A stretch of DNA of 49,337 nucleotides from an uncultured Acetatifactor sp. (GTDB taxonomy: Bacteria > Bacillota > Clostridia > Lachnospirales > Lachnospiraceae): assembly GCA_910585615.1 (NCBI GenBank), contig CAJUFO010000026.1, positions 1 to 49,337 on the forward strand. The letters run 5' to 3'. The notes beneath the pieces are model-generated. The model did no database searches. It saw only the letters and a program-made list of their open reading frames with translations, and had not been told where the DNA came from. This document shows positions 22,965-31,967 of this stretch, piece after piece. The position numbers and the translations under genes are program-made. The stretch's first letter is position 1. Each line of letters opens with the position of its first letter.

Positions 22965-23768
22965 ATGAAAGAACGTCTTATCGCACTGCAGGTCTACTCC
23001 GTCCGCGACGCCGCGGAGGCGGACTTCGCGGGCACCATGCGCCAGGTGAAGGAGATGGGCTACGACGGCGTGGAACTGGCCGGGACCTATGGCATGACCG
23101 CCGTGGAAGCCAAAAAAATCCTGGATGAAATCGGCCTGGAGCTGGTCTCCGCCCATGTGCCCATGGATCAGCTGGAGGACGATGCGGTCCTGGACGACTA
23201 CGCCGCCGCAGGCTTGAAGCACATCGCCATCCCCTGGCTCACCGGCCCCAAGACCAAGGAGGAGCTGGACGCCGCCATCGCGCGCATCCGCAGCGTGGGC
23301 CAGCGCTGCAAAGCCCGGGGCATGCAGCTTCTGTACCACAACCATGACTTCGAGTTCGAGAAGATCGACGGCAGGTACATCCTGGATGCCTATTACGCCG
23401 AAATCCCCTCCGACCTGCTGCAGACCGAGCTTGACGTGTGCTGGGTCAACGTAGGCGGCGAGAAGCCTCCCGTGTACGTCCGCAAGTACAGCGGCAGGGC
23501 CCCCATCGTGCACCTGAAGGACTTCTCCGGCCAGAAGACCGAGAACATGTACGGCCTGATCGGCACGGACGAGAAGAAGGAAGACCCCTCCGGCAAGTTC
23601 GAGTTCCGCCCGGTGGGCTACGGCCTCCAGGACGTTCCCTCCATCATCGCCGCCGCTGACGATGCCGGAAGCGCCTGGTTCGTGGTGGAGCAGGACATGC
23701 CCAGCATGGGCCGCACCCCCATGGAATGCGCGGCGATGAGCATCCGTTACCTGAGGTCTTTTCTGTAA
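22965..23768 (+). CDS. Sugar phosphate isomerase/epimerase
   Basis: A 267-residue TIM barrel of the xylose isomerase-like (AP endonuclease 2) family. Conserved parts are the opening ALQVYSVRD, GYDGVELAG (residues about 30-38), VSAHVPMDQL, YHNHDFEFE (metal-binding region near 125), TELDVCWVN, the His in PIVHLKDF and the Glu in WFVVEQD. The fold binds a divalent metal and isomerises sugars or cyclitol derivatives; the precise substrate cannot be read. AGGAGA precedes the ATG at 22965. It is followed 31 bases later by a Gfo/Idh/MocA dehydrogenase, a pairing typical of catabolic routes for inositols and modified sugars, and both end at the terminator at 24978-25014. Confidence 0.88.
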   Translation: MKERLIALQVYSVRDAAEADFAGTMRQVKEMGYDGVELAGTYGMTAVEAKKILDEIGLELVSAHVPMDQLEDDAVLDDYAAAGLKHIAIPWLTGPKTKEELDAAIARIRSVGQRCKARGMQLLYHNHDFEFEKIDGRYILDAYYAEIPSDLLQTELDVCWVNVGGEKPPVYVRKYSGRAPIVHLKDFSGQKTENMYGLIGTDEKKEDPSGKFEFRPVGYGLQDVPSIIAAADDAGSAWFVVEQDMPSMGRTPMECAAMSIRYLRSFL

Positions 23769-23799
23769 ACCACAAATAATAGAAACAGGAGAAAGAATC

Positions 23800-24951
23800 A
23801 TGGCAGAGAATATTTTGAACCGTTTTGAACATATCTATGACGAGGAGCCCGAAATCGACGCCAGCGTAAAGGTGAAGGTAGGCATCATCGGCACCGGCTG
23901 GATCGCCGAGGAGCACGCGAGATGCTATAAGGAGATGCCCGACGTGGAGCTGGTGGCCGCCGCGGACCTGGTGCCCGGCAAGGCCGAGAAGTTCTGCAAG
24001 ACCAACAAACTGGAGGGCGTGCGCTGCTATGAGAGCGGCCATGCCATGCTGGAGGCCGAGGAGCTGGACGCGGTGAGCATCTGCACCTACAACTGCCAGC
24101 ACGCCCCCTGCGCCATCGATGCCCTGGAGCACGGCGTCCACGTCATGCTGGAGAAGCCCTTCACCGTCACCGTGGACGAGGCCGTGGAGGTCATGCGCGC
24201 CGAGAAGAAGAGCGGCAAGATCCTCACCATCGGCTTCCAGCCCAGGATGAGCGTAAACATGAAGCGCATCAAGCAGATCGTGGATTCCGGCGAGCTGGGC
24301 AAGGTCTATTACATCCAGTCCGGCGGCGGCCGCCGGGTAGGCATCCCCACCCCCTACGGCACCACCTTCATCGACAAGGAGACCGGCGGCATCGGAGCAA
24401 TGGGCGACATCGGCTGCTACTCCCTGGACATGCTGCTGAACGCTGTGGGCTATCCCAAGCCCCTGACCGTCACCGGGTATACCTCCGATTTCTTCGGCAA
24501 GGATCCTAATTACTACCCCGGGCATCCGGAATACGCCGACGTCTTCGGGGTGGACGACTTCGCGGCCGGGTTCGTGCGCCTGGAGGGCGGCATCATGCTG
24601 GACTTCCGCATCTCCTGGGCCATGCACATGGACACCATGGGCGATGCCATCATCCTGGGCACCAAGGGCGGCCTGAAGATCCCTTCCACCGAGTGCTGGA
24701 ACGGGGACTTCGACAAGCCCCTGAAGATCTACAAGACCATCGCCGGCAAGCCCACCTGCACCGAGATTCCTCTGGATCCCAGCGGCGACCTGTTCCACGA
24801 GAAGCTCCGCTCCTTCGTGACGGCGGTGAAGACCGGCGGCAAGGCCATCATACCCTCCAGCCAGATCATCTACAACCAGGCCATCATCGACGGCATCGTC
24901 AAGTCCAATGCTGTCGGGCACGAGATTCCGGTGGAGATTCCCGAAATCTAA
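23800..24951 (+). CDS. Gfo/Idh/MocA family oxidoreductase
   Basis: A 383-residue NAD(P)-dependent sugar or cyclitol dehydrogenase. The Rossmann fold begins after a 25-residue N-terminal extension with VGIIGTGWIAEEHARCY; the EKPFT motif (VMLEKPFTVTVDEA, near residue 125) carries the catalytic Lys, and GDIGCYSLDMLL is the conserved catalytic-region helix with Asp. The C-terminal domain is a normal Gfo/Idh beta sheet. It follows the isomerase/epimerase gene with an AGGAGA site 31 bases downstream of it. The two enzymes probably act in succession on one substrate. Cytosolic. Confidence 0.9.
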   Translation: MAENILNRFEHIYDEEPEIDASVKVKVGIIGTGWIAEEHARCYKEMPDVELVAAADLVPGKAEKFCKTNKLEGVRCYESGHAMLEAEELDAVSICTYNCQHAPCAIDALEHGVHVMLEKPFTVTVDEAVEVMRAEKKSGKILTIGFQPRMSVNMKRIKQIVDSGELGKVYYIQSGGGRRVGIPTPYGTTFIDKETGGIGAMGDIGCYSLDMLLNAVGYPKPLTVTGYTSDFFGKDPNYYPGHPEYADVFGVDDFAAGFVRLEGGIMLDFRISWAMHMDTMGDAIILGTKGGLKIPSTECWNGDFDKPLKIYKTIAGKPTCTEIPLDPSGDLFHEKLRSFVTAVKTGGKAIIPSSQIIYNQAIIDGIVKSNAVGHEIPVEIPEI

Positions 24952-24977
24952 GACGTCGCAATCGTAGTCAACTTTTG

Positions 24978-25014
24978 AAGAAAAGGCATGTGCTCCTGGC
25001 GCATGCCTTTTCTT
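24978..25014 (+). terminator. Terminator of the isomerase-dehydrogenase operon
   Basis: A perfect 13-bp stem (AAGAAAAGGCATG / CATGCCTTTTCTT) around an 11-base loop, 26 bases after the dehydrogenase stop, with the T-rich 3' arm serving as the T tract. Confidence 0.8.
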
Positions 25015-25086
25015 GTCGCTCTTGGCGGCGCACGTTCCTATCTGGCTCCAGCCTTCCTAAAAGGCCATTCGCGATGGGCCGCCGCC

Positions 25087-25491
25087 TCACATGGATTTCA
25101 ACATATCCCCATACATCCGGTTCAATTCTTCCTCCAGACATTTAAATTCCGGAATATATTCCTTCAGAATCCGGCCTACCAGCTTTTTCGCCGCATTTCC
25201 GTCATAGATATGGGACATATCGTTCCTGTCCCCCAGCATCTCCAGCCAGAGCTCCCCATTGAAAAAGGGATATACCGCAAAGGCTTCCTTGATAACCGTC
25301 CTCGGAGAGCCGGTAGCTGCTGCCCTGCTGCCCTCGTAAGCCAGCAGTTCTTTCAACAGCTTCCATCCCAGTTCAAACTGGATCGAAAACTTATCAATGA
25401 TCCCTCCGATGATAAATTCATTGTCCAGCGCTTCCCTGTCTGCCCGCTCCAGTACCCGCAGATTCGATGCATAGTTGTCATATTTCTTCAT
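25087..25491 (-). CDS. HEPN-type toxin candidate (HI0074 family)
   Basis: A 134-residue all-helical protein of the nucleotidyltransferase substrate-binding (HI0074) family. The HEPN ribonuclease motif R-x4-H is present as RNDMSH (Arg89, His94), in GDRNDMSHIYD; the helix FSIQFELGWKLLKELL (35-50) is also typical. In characterised HEPN-MNT pairs the HEPN protein is an RNA-cleaving toxin that the MNT partner inactivates by adding AMP to a residue near this motif, often the Tyr after the His (Tyr96 here). Its start overlaps the end of the MNT gene by 14 bases, with GGAGGGG upstream. A scrap of a paralogous gene lies at 6776-6810. Confidence 0.85.
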   Translation of the reverse strand: MKKYDNYASNLRVLERADREALDNEFIIGGIIDKFSIQFELGWKLLKELLAYEGSRAAATGSPRTVIKEAFAVYPFFNGELWLEMLGDRNDMSHIYDGNAAKKLVGRILKEYIPEFKCLEEELNRMYGDMLKSM

Positions 25492-25771
25492 ATAGAACCC
25501 TCCCCTCCTGCCGGATAGCCCGCCGAAGCTCCTGCTGCATCTCCCCGTCCAAATTAATCACATCGTATTTCAGCGGAGTGGAAGTCTCTTCCTCCACGTC
25601 CAGCGCAAAATGAAGGACATTGCCGCCGCTCACCGCCAGGTCGATGTCGCTGGCGCGCCCATAGTCCCCTCTGGCCCTGGAGCCGAACAGAATCACCTTC
25701 CGCACCCCATGCCTTTTCGCCAGGCCGCGTATCTCCTCGATAACGGTCTCCCTGATTCCTGTCCCTTCCAT
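25478..25771 (-). CDS. MNT-family nucleotidyltransferase (antitoxin of HEPN)
   Basis: A 97-residue minimal nucleotidyltransferase. The catalytic signature GSx10DxD is complete: Gly30-Ser31 and Asp42, Asp44 in FGSRARGDYGRASDIDLAV, with the third acidic residue at Asp70 (LKYDVINLD). The ATG at 25771 is chosen over an upstream frame opening because GGAGGAGG lies directly before it. It precedes and overlaps the HEPN gene, which is the usual order for a HEPN-MNT (type VII) toxin-antitoxin operon with the antidote made first. A promoter is present at 25820-25848. Cytosolic. Confidence 0.88.
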   Translation of the reverse strand: MEGTGIRETVIEEIRGLAKRHGVRKVILFGSRARGDYGRASDIDLAVSGGNVLHFALDVEEETSTPLKYDVINLDGEMQQELRRAIRQEGRVLYEEI

Positions 25772-25819
25772 GGCACCTCCTCCGGCATATCCAGGGCCCA
25801 ATGCCCTTCCTCTGTCCAC

Positions 25820-25848
25820 ATTATACTATAGCGGCTCCGGTTCCACAA
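25820..25848 (-). promoter_or_regulatory. Promoter of the HEPN-MNT operon
   Basis: Minus-strand -35 TTGTGG (25848-25843), 17-base spacer, -10 TATAAT (25825-25820), about 50 bases upstream of the MNT start. It diverges from the glycyl-radical promoter 45 bases away. Confidence 0.6.
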
Positions 25849-25893
25849 GCATCAGGAGGAGCCAAATCTTCTTCCTCATCTTTCCGTTCTCTC

Positions 25894-25923
25894 TTGACAG
25901 CCCAAAAAGCCATGGAGTACAAT
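25894..25923 (+). promoter_or_regulatory. Promoter of the activase-hypD operon
   Basis: Consensus -35 TTGACA (25894-25899), 18-base spacer and -10 TACAAT (25918-25923), 35 bases upstream of the activase ATG. Confidence 0.7.
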
Positions 25924-25957
25924 TAAAGTTGAGAAACTATGGGAGGGCTTGGCTGGA

Positions 25958-26905
25958 ATGGGCATGCCGTTAATATTCAATATCCAGAAATATTCCATCC
26001 ACGACGGCGAGGGCATCCGCACCACCGTCTTCTTCAAGGGCTGCCCGCTCTCCTGCTCCTGGTGCCACAATCCGGAGAGCCAGCGCTTCGAAGCAGAGCT
26101 CCTCTTCCACGCCGACCGCTGCACGGGCTGCGGGGCATGCAGCCAGGCTTGTCCGCAGAGGGCCGTTTCCATGGAGAGCCTGTCCCCACCAGCCCCTGCG
26201 CTCCCCGGGAAATCCCTCCCCCGCCTGGACCGAAGCCTGTGCCAGGGCTGCGGCGCATGCGTACCGGCCTGCCCCTACGGCGCAAGGGAGGCGGCGGGAA
26301 AAGAATACCCCCTTCCGGAGCTGATCCGGCTATTGGAGAAGGACTGGATGTTCTACGAGCGCTCCGGCGGCGGCGTCACCCTCTCCGGCGGCGAGCCCCT
26401 GGCCCAGGACATGGACTACATAGAAGAGCTGGCCAGGCGCCTCCACGCTTCGGGCTACAGCGTGGACATCGACACCTGCGGCTGCGTCCCCTATGAGCAT
26501 ATCCGGCGGGTGCTCCCCTATGTGGACACCTTCCTCTACGACATCAAGCTGATAGACCCCCAGGCCCACCTGGAGCACACCGGGGTGGACAACCGGCTGA
26601 TCCTGGAAAACCTGAAAGCCCTGAGCGCGGACGGCGGGAAGATCCAGATCCGCCTCCCCCTGATCGACGGCGTGAACGCCACCGAAAAGCATCTCACCGA
26701 CATCATTTCGTTCCTACAGGACAATGCAATCAACCCATACCGCATCAACCTGCTGAAATACCACAGCACAGGCAGCGGAAAGTACGCCAGGCTGGACCGC
26801 CTCTACGGCGGGGCTTCCATGGGGTCGCCGGATGCCCAGTGGCTGCACCAGGCAGAGCAGCTGTTCCGGCAGAGCGGTTTCCAAAATATCCAGACAGGAG
26901 GTTAA
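25958..26905 (+). CDS. Glycyl-radical enzyme activase (radical SAM)
   Basis: A 315-residue activating enzyme that uses S-adenosylmethionine to place the glycyl radical on the neighbouring dehydratase. The radical SAM cluster motif is CPLSCSWC (CxxxCxxC, near residue 30). Two ferredoxin-like clusters follow, CTGCGACSQACP and CQGCGACVPACP, as in the activases of dehydratase-type glycyl radical enzymes. GGVTLSGGEPL is the SAM-contacting GGE motif. The ATG at 25958 is preferred over a TTG at 25949 that would sit directly on the GGGAGG site. The gene ends four bases before hypD, whose ribosome binding site overlaps its stop codon. Partner assignment is therefore strong. Confidence 0.92.
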   Translation: MGMPLIFNIQKYSIHDGEGIRTTVFFKGCPLSCSWCHNPESQRFEAELLFHADRCTGCGACSQACPQRAVSMESLSPPAPALPGKSLPRLDRSLCQGCGACVPACPYGAREAAGKEYPLPELIRLLEKDWMFYERSGGGVTLSGGEPLAQDMDYIEELARRLHASGYSVDIDTCGCVPYEHIRRVLPYVDTFLYDIKLIDPQAHLEHTGVDNRLILENLKALSADGGKIQIRLPLIDGVNATEKHLTDIISFLQDNAINPYRINLLKYHSTGSGKYARLDRLYGGASMGSPDAQWLHQAEQLFRQSGFQNIQTGG

Positions 26906-26908
26906 CCA

Positions 26909-29290
26909 ATGGCAAAGACGAAAGAACGCGGCATGAACGACCGCATCAGGAGACTTCGTAAGATCAGCACCGAGACCCAGCCCCACATCTACATGGAGCG
27001 GGCCGTCCTGGAGACGGAGGCCTATCAGATGTACGAGGGCAAGGTGTCCGTCCCGGAGCTCCGGGCCCTGGTGCTGAAGCACTTCTTCTCCCATAAAAAG
27101 CTCTACATCGGCGAGGACGAGCTCATCGTAGGGGAAAAGGGGGATTATCCCCAGTCCGCCCCCACCTTTCCGGAGCTGTGCTGCCATACCCTGGACGACA
27201 TGCACAACATGAACGACCGCTCCGTAGTCAACTTCACCGTGACGGAGGACGACTTGAAGATCCAGGAGGAGCAGATCATCCCCTACTGGGAAGACCGCTC
27301 CATGCGCCGCCGTATCCTGGACAGCATGACCCCGGAGTGGAAGGAGGCCTACGCCGCCGGCATCTTCACGGAGTTCATGGAACAGCGGGGACCGGGGCAC
27401 ACCGTGGGCTCCGTGAAGCTGTACGAGAAGGGCTACCTGGACTACCAGGAGGACATCCGCCAGGCCCTGGCCGCGCTGGACTTCCAGCACGACCCGGAGG
27501 CCCTGAACAAGCGGGACCAGTTGAACGCCATGTCCATCGCCTGCGAGGCCATCATGATTTTGGGAAAGCGCTATGGGGAGCTGGCCAGGCAGATGGCCGA
27601 TAGCTGCGCCGATGAGGTCCGCAGAAAGGAGCTGCTGCAGATCGCCGCCAACTGCGACATAGTACCCGCCCATAAACCGGAGACCTTCTACCAGGCCATC
27701 CAGACCTACTGGTTCACTCATCTGGCAGTGACCACGGAGCTGAACCCCTGGGACGCCTATTCCCCGGGACATTTCGACCAGCACCTGGGCCCCTTTTACG
27801 AGAGGGACACCGAGGCCGGGATACTCACCAGGGACCAGGCATTGGAGCTGATGGAGTGCCTGTGGGTGAAATTCTACAACCAGCCCGCGCCCCCCAAGGT
27901 GGGCGTCACCTTAAAGGAGAGCAGCACCTACACGGACTTCGCCAACATCAACACCGGCGGCATCACCCCGGAGGGCGAGGACGGCGTGAACGAAGTATCG
28001 TATATCATTCTGGATTGTATGGACGAAATGCAGTTAGTCCAGCCAAACTCCAATGTCCAAATCAGCCGTAAGAATCCCCGCAGGTTCCTGAAGAGGGCCT
28101 GTGAGATCGCCCGCAAGGGCTGGGGGCAGCCCGCCTTCTACAATACGGAGGCCATCATCCAGGAGCTGCTGAATGCCGGGAAAACGTTGGAAGACGCCCG
28201 GAAGGGCGGCTGCTCCGGCTGCGTGGAGACCGGGGCTTTCGGCAATGAGGCCTATATCCTCCAGGGGTATTTCAACCTGCCCAAGGTATTCGAGCTGACC
28301 CTCTTTAACGGCGTGGACCCCATGACCGGAAAGCAGCTTGGCCCCAGGACAGGCGATGCAAAAGACTTCGAGACCTTCGACCAGCTCTGGGAGGCCTATA
28401 CGAAGCAGATCGACCACTTCCTGGACATCAAGGTGCGGGGCTCCAACGTCATCGAGTCCCTGTACGCCAAATACATGCCCGTGCCCTTCCTCTCCGTCCT
28501 GACCAACGACTGCATCGCGGCGGGAAAGGACTACAACGCGGGCGGCGCGCGGTACAACACCAGCGTCATCCAGGGCGTGGGCACAGGCACCATCGCGGAC
28601 TGCCTGTCCGCCGTGAAATACAATGTGTACGACCATGGGAACTGCACCATGGAGGAGCTGCTTACGGCCATGAAGGAGGATTTCCGGGGCCATGAAAGGC
28701 TCCTGAATCTGGTGCGCAGCCATACGCCCAAGTACGGAAACGATGACGACTATGCGGACAATCTCATGCGGAAGGTGTTCAACTATTTCCTGGACAGTGT
28801 GTCCGGCAGGCCCAACATGCGGGGCGGCACCTACCAGGTGGATATGCTGCCCACCACCTGCCATGTGTACTTCGGGGACGTGATGATCGCCAGCCCCAAC
28901 GGCCGCCTGGCCCACAAGCCCGTGTCCGAGGGGATCTCCCCGGAGAAGGGGGCGGACAGGAATGGCCCCACCGCGGTAATCAAGTCCTGTGCCAAGATGG
29001 ACCATTTAAAGACCGGCGGCACCCTGCTGAACCAGAAGTTCACCCCCCAGGTAGTGGCAGGGGAGGAGGGCCTGAACCATATGGCAGACCTGATCCGCAC
29101 CTATTTCGACATGGACGGCCATCACATCCAGTTCAACGTGGTGGGGCGGGAGACGCTGCTGGCGGCCCAGAAGAACCCGGAGGAATACCGGGACCTGATT
29201 GTCCGGGTTGCGGGCTACAGCGACTACTTCCGCAACCTGGATAAGCCCCTCCAGGACGAGATCATCGAGCGGACGGAGCAGGGTTTTTAG
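26909..29290 (+). CDS. hypD: trans-4-hydroxy-L-proline dehydratase (glycyl radical enzyme)
   Basis: A 793-residue glycyl radical enzyme, the same length as characterised HypD (about 790). The active-site loop GGCSGCVETGAFG carries the thiyl Cys438 and Glu440 pair typical of hydroxyproline dehydratases, and the glycyl radical Gly769 lies in RVAGYSDYF, 24 residues from the C-terminus. Other blocks (HKPETFYQAIQTYWF, PAPPKVGVTLKESSTYTDF, NTGGI) also fit HypD as I know it from Clostridioides. The enzyme removes water from trans-4-hydroxyproline to give pyrroline-5-carboxylate (P5C). It follows its activase with GGAGG before the ATG. The usual partner, P5C reductase, is not in the window, but a P5C dehydrogenase gene lies at 44463. 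Not to be confused with hydrogenase-maturation HypD. Confidence 0.9.
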   Translation: MAKTKERGMNDRIRRLRKISTETQPHIYMERAVLETEAYQMYEGKVSVPELRALVLKHFFSHKKLYIGEDELIVGEKGDYPQSAPTFPELCCHTLDDMHNMNDRSVVNFTVTEDDLKIQEEQIIPYWEDRSMRRRILDSMTPEWKEAYAAGIFTEFMEQRGPGHTVGSVKLYEKGYLDYQEDIRQALAALDFQHDPEALNKRDQLNAMSIACEAIMILGKRYGELARQMADSCADEVRRKELLQIAANCDIVPAHKPETFYQAIQTYWFTHLAVTTELNPWDAYSPGHFDQHLGPFYERDTEAGILTRDQALELMECLWVKFYNQPAPPKVGVTLKESSTYTDFANINTGGITPEGEDGVNEVSYIILDCMDEMQLVQPNSNVQISRKNPRRFLKRACEIARKGWGQPAFYNTEAIIQELLNAGKTLEDARKGGCSGCVETGAFGNEAYILQGYFNLPKVFELTLFNGVDPMTGKQLGPRTGDAKDFETFDQLWEAYTKQIDHFLDIKVRGSNVIESLYAKYMPVPFLSVLTNDCIAAGKDYNAGGARYNTSVIQGVGTGTIADCLSAVKYNVYDHGNCTMEELLTAMKEDFRGHERLLNLVRSHTPKYGNDDDYADNLMRKVFNYFLDSVSGRPNMRGGTYQVDMLPTTCHVYFGDVMIASPNGRLAHKPVSEGISPEKGADRNGPTAVIKSCAKMDHLKTGGTLLNQKFTPQVVAGEEGLNHMADLIRTYFDMDGHHIQFNVVGRETLLAAQKNPEEYRDLIVRVAGYSDYFRNLDKPLQDEIIERTEQGF

Positions 29291-29697
29291 CAACAAATCG
29301 GGGAGCCATCCTTACGACAGCTCCCCTTTCAACGCCCTAGTGCCCCGATGCCGGAATCCTTGCGCAATCAGCCCTGGCTGTCCACCCCAGTACTGCGTGT
29401 CGTCAGCGGACGATGCCTTGTCCTGGCGCGGACATCGGGCACTGATTACGCGGGAATTCATGCACCCGTGTACTAGTCGGCTTCTTCAAAATAGTGTCAA
29501 TTGTTCATATTTTTCCGGAAATTCATGCAGATATCGAAAGCAGGCGTCAACGTCATGGAGGATTCCATGCCGCTGGCAGGCACTGCGGAAAATCCCCATG
29601 AGCTCGCCGTTCCTGTCGCTGGCCAGCTCATAGGAATACCCGTATTTCCGATGGTATTTCTGCCGCAGGCCCGGGAAGTGCCTGTCCAGCGCCTGAT
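29077..29697. repeat. Parent copy of the 19268-19749 duplication
   Basis: Spans the last 70 codons of hypD, the intergenic DNA and the last 70 codons of the SPL-type gene. It contains about 136 bases (between CTAGT at 29337-29341 and CTAGT at 29473-29477) that the other copy lacks. The inner ends of that segment are loosely inverted (GTGCCCCGATG and CATCGGGCAC). Confidence 0.8.
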
Positions 29698-30373
29698 AAT
29701 AATACTCCCTGTCCCCCTCCCGCAGGGTCATCCCCATACCGAAGCAGATGATCCCCCTCACCTTTGCCCGGACGCAGTATTCCAGGATTCCCTCGATATT
29801 CTCTTTGGTGTCGTTGAGGAAGGGCAGTATGGGCGAAAGCCACACCACCGTGGGGATGCCCTCGTCCCGCAGGATTTCCAGCACCTGGGCCCGCCTCCCG
29901 GTGGTGCACACATTGGGCTCCAGGATCCGGCACAACGCCTCGTCATAGGTGGTCAGGGTCATCTGCACCACGCATTTCGTCTTCTCATTGATGCGCTTCA
30001 GCAGATCCAGGTCCCGGAGGATCCTGTCAGACTTGGTCTGGATGGCCGCGCCAAACTCGTAGCGCTCGATCAGCTCCAGGCATTTCCTGGTGATCTGCAG
30101 TTCCTCCTCGCAGTGCATGTAGGGGTCGCACATGGCCCCGGTGCCTATCATGCACTTCCTGCGTTTGGAGCGCAGGGCCTTCTCCAGAAGCTGAGGGGCA
30201 TTGCGCTTGACTTCTATGTCCTCAAAGGCATGGGTGAAGCCATAACAGGCGCTCCTGCTGTCGCAGTAGATACAGCCATGGGTGCAGCCCCTGTATACAT
30301 TCATCCCGTTTAGCTGGGACAGTATCCCCTTTGCGTCCACGAAATGCACGCAATCCCCCCTCTCCTGTATCAT
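29486..30373 (-). CDS. SPL-family radical SAM protein
   Basis: A 295-residue radical SAM protein of the spore photolyase-like COG1533/Rv2578c group. The cluster motif is CTHGCIYC (residues about 30-37), within MNVYRGCTHGCIYCDSRS. Further family marks are CMIGTGAMCDPYMHCE, AAIQTKSDRILRDLDLL and the strand VVWLSPILPFLNDT. True spore photolyase repairs a thymine lesion, but members of this subgroup are mostly uncharacterised. It converges with hypD and is the last gene after the sucrose locus on the same strand. A degraded copy of its 3' end is found at 19540-19749. AGGGTG precedes the ATG. Confidence 0.85.
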   Translation of the reverse strand: MIQERGDCVHFVDAKGILSQLNGMNVYRGCTHGCIYCDSRSACYGFTHAFEDIEVKRNAPQLLEKALRSKRRKCMIGTGAMCDPYMHCEEELQITRKCLELIERYEFGAAIQTKSDRILRDLDLLKRINEKTKCVVQMTLTTYDEALCRILEPNVCTTGRRAQVLEILRDEGIPTVVWLSPILPFLNDTKENIEGILEYCVRAKVRGIICFGMGMTLREGDREYYYQALDRHFPGLRQKYHRKYGYSYELASDRNGELMGIFRSACQRHGILHDVDACFRYLHEFPEKYEQLTLF

Positions 30374-30434
30374 TTCACCCTAATCTCCCATGCAGCCGGC
30401 CGTCCTCCAAAGTCAGGGGGTTTAGTTGGGTCTC

Positions 30435-31922
30435 TTACATTAAATCGTACTTCACCACATCCAGCACAGCCTCGCCGTCGGCGTAGAAGGATATGCCGTC
30501 AGCGCTCAGGGGCGTGTCGATGGTGGCCGTCAGCACCTGCTCCCCGTCCCACACAAAGACCTCAGCGCTGAACCGGTCCAGGACGATCCGCAGCCGCAAG
30601 GCCCCGCCCTCATGGCGCACCAGGCTGCGGCGCTGGTGGATGATGGCCCTGCGGGAGCCGGAGAACTTGCGGTCTATCTTCAGTATGGATTCATGGGGCC
30701 GGAAGCTGATCGCCGTGTGGCGCTCCTGGTCCTGGGCGAAGCGGACGGCGAATTTCCGGTACAGCTCCCTGCCCTGGGCCGGTGCGATCTCCAGCTCCAT
30801 GTCCACCGTGCGGCCCTCTATCCCCGCCAGCCTCAGGGCCTCGCCCGCTACCTTGACTCCATGGTATTCCACCTTATTCCGGCGAAGCTCCTCCAGCTCC
30901 CGGACGGGCTTCTGGTACAGCCTGCCCTCCCGGACGGAGAGCTCCCTGGGCAGGGACATCTGGCCGAACCACGTCTTTGGCTGGGAGCGCATGTTGCAGG
31001 TGTCCCAGTTCTGCATCCAGCCGATCATGACCCGTCTGCCGTCCGGGGTGAGCACGGTCTGGGGCGCATAGAAGTCAATTCCGTAGTCAATCGACTGGTC
31101 GTGCTCCTCCGTGAAGACATGGCCCTCCTTCTCATAGGAGCCGATCAGGCACAGCGTCCCGTTTCCGTTGTGGTACTCGAAGCCCCTGGGCAGCATGTCC
31201 TGGGGGCTGGTGAGGAGTACCTGCTTTCCGTCCAGCTCGAAGAAGTCCGGGCACTCCCACATCCTGCCGAAGCGCCCGTTGTTCTTCGCCAGTATCCCCT
31301 CGTACTGCCAGTGCAGACCGTCGGCGCTGCTGTAGAGCAGAATCTGGCCGTCCTTGTCCCCGGTGCAGTTCCCTGCCACGCAGTAATAGCGCCCGTCCTC
31401 CCCCAGCCAAGCCTTGGGGTCGCGGAAGTCGTACCTGCTGCCGCCCTCCGGCAGGGACTTTTCCGTGAGCACCGGGTTCTCCGGCAGCTTCTCATAGTCC
31501 CTGCCGTCCCCCAGGGCGATGCACTGGGTCTGGACTTCATGGAAGCTGCCGTCCGGCTGGGGCTCATGGAGCACGCCCGTATACATCAATAGCTGCCTGC
31601 CGTCCTCCATCTCCAGCGCGCTTCCCGAAAAGCATCCGTCCTTGTCGTAGGGCATGTCCGGGGCCAGGGCCGCGGGCAGGTACTCCCAGTGCAGGAGATC
31701 CCTGCTCACCGCATGCCCCCAGTGCATTGGCCCCCAATAGGAACTGTAGGGATGGTACTGATAGAACATATGGTACATCCCCTGATACCAGGAAAAACCG
31801 TTGGGGTCGTTCATCCAGCCCGCCCTGGGGGACAGGTGGAAGGCGGGGCGCGCCTCCTGAGGGATTTGCGCCTCCGCCATCTCTTCGTATTTTCTTGCCT
31901 CTCGCAATGTCTGACTTGCCAT
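30435..31922 (-). CDS. GH32 beta-fructofuranosidase (sucrose-6-phosphate hydrolase type)
   Basis: A 495-residue glycoside hydrolase family 32 enzyme without signal peptide, so cytosolic. The nucleophile motif is WMNDPNG (36-42, Asp39), the RDP motif occurs as YDFRDPKAW and the acid/base motif as WECPDFFEL. The C-terminal beta-sandwich is complete. It hydrolyses sucrose, sucrose phosphate or short fructans. It lies 46 bases after the amylosucrase-like GH13 gene and belongs to the ABC-sugar operon from 37351 to 30435. Because uptake here is by an ABC transporter rather than a phosphotransferase, unphosphorylated sucrose or kestose-type oligosaccharides are the likely substrates (inference). GAGG lies before the ATG. 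Confidence 0.92.
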   Translation of the reverse strand: MASQTLREARKYEEMAEAQIPQEARPAFHLSPRAGWMNDPNGFSWYQGMYHMFYQYHPYSSYWGPMHWGHAVSRDLLHWEYLPAALAPDMPYDKDGCFSGSALEMEDGRQLLMYTGVLHEPQPDGSFHEVQTQCIALGDGRDYEKLPENPVLTEKSLPEGGSRYDFRDPKAWLGEDGRYYCVAGNCTGDKDGQILLYSSADGLHWQYEGILAKNNGRFGRMWECPDFFELDGKQVLLTSPQDMLPRGFEYHNGNGTLCLIGSYEKEGHVFTEEHDQSIDYGIDFYAPQTVLTPDGRRVMIGWMQNWDTCNMRSQPKTWFGQMSLPRELSVREGRLYQKPVRELEELRRNKVEYHGVKVAGEALRLAGIEGRTVDMELEIAPAQGRELYRKFAVRFAQDQERHTAISFRPHESILKIDRKFSGSRRAIIHQRRSLVRHEGGALRLRIVLDRFSAEVFVWDGEQVLTATIDTPLSADGISFYADGEAVLDVVKYDLM

Positions 31923-31967
31923 GTTCTACCTCGTTTCCGCGGCCCGTCCCGCCGCCAGCCGATTCCG

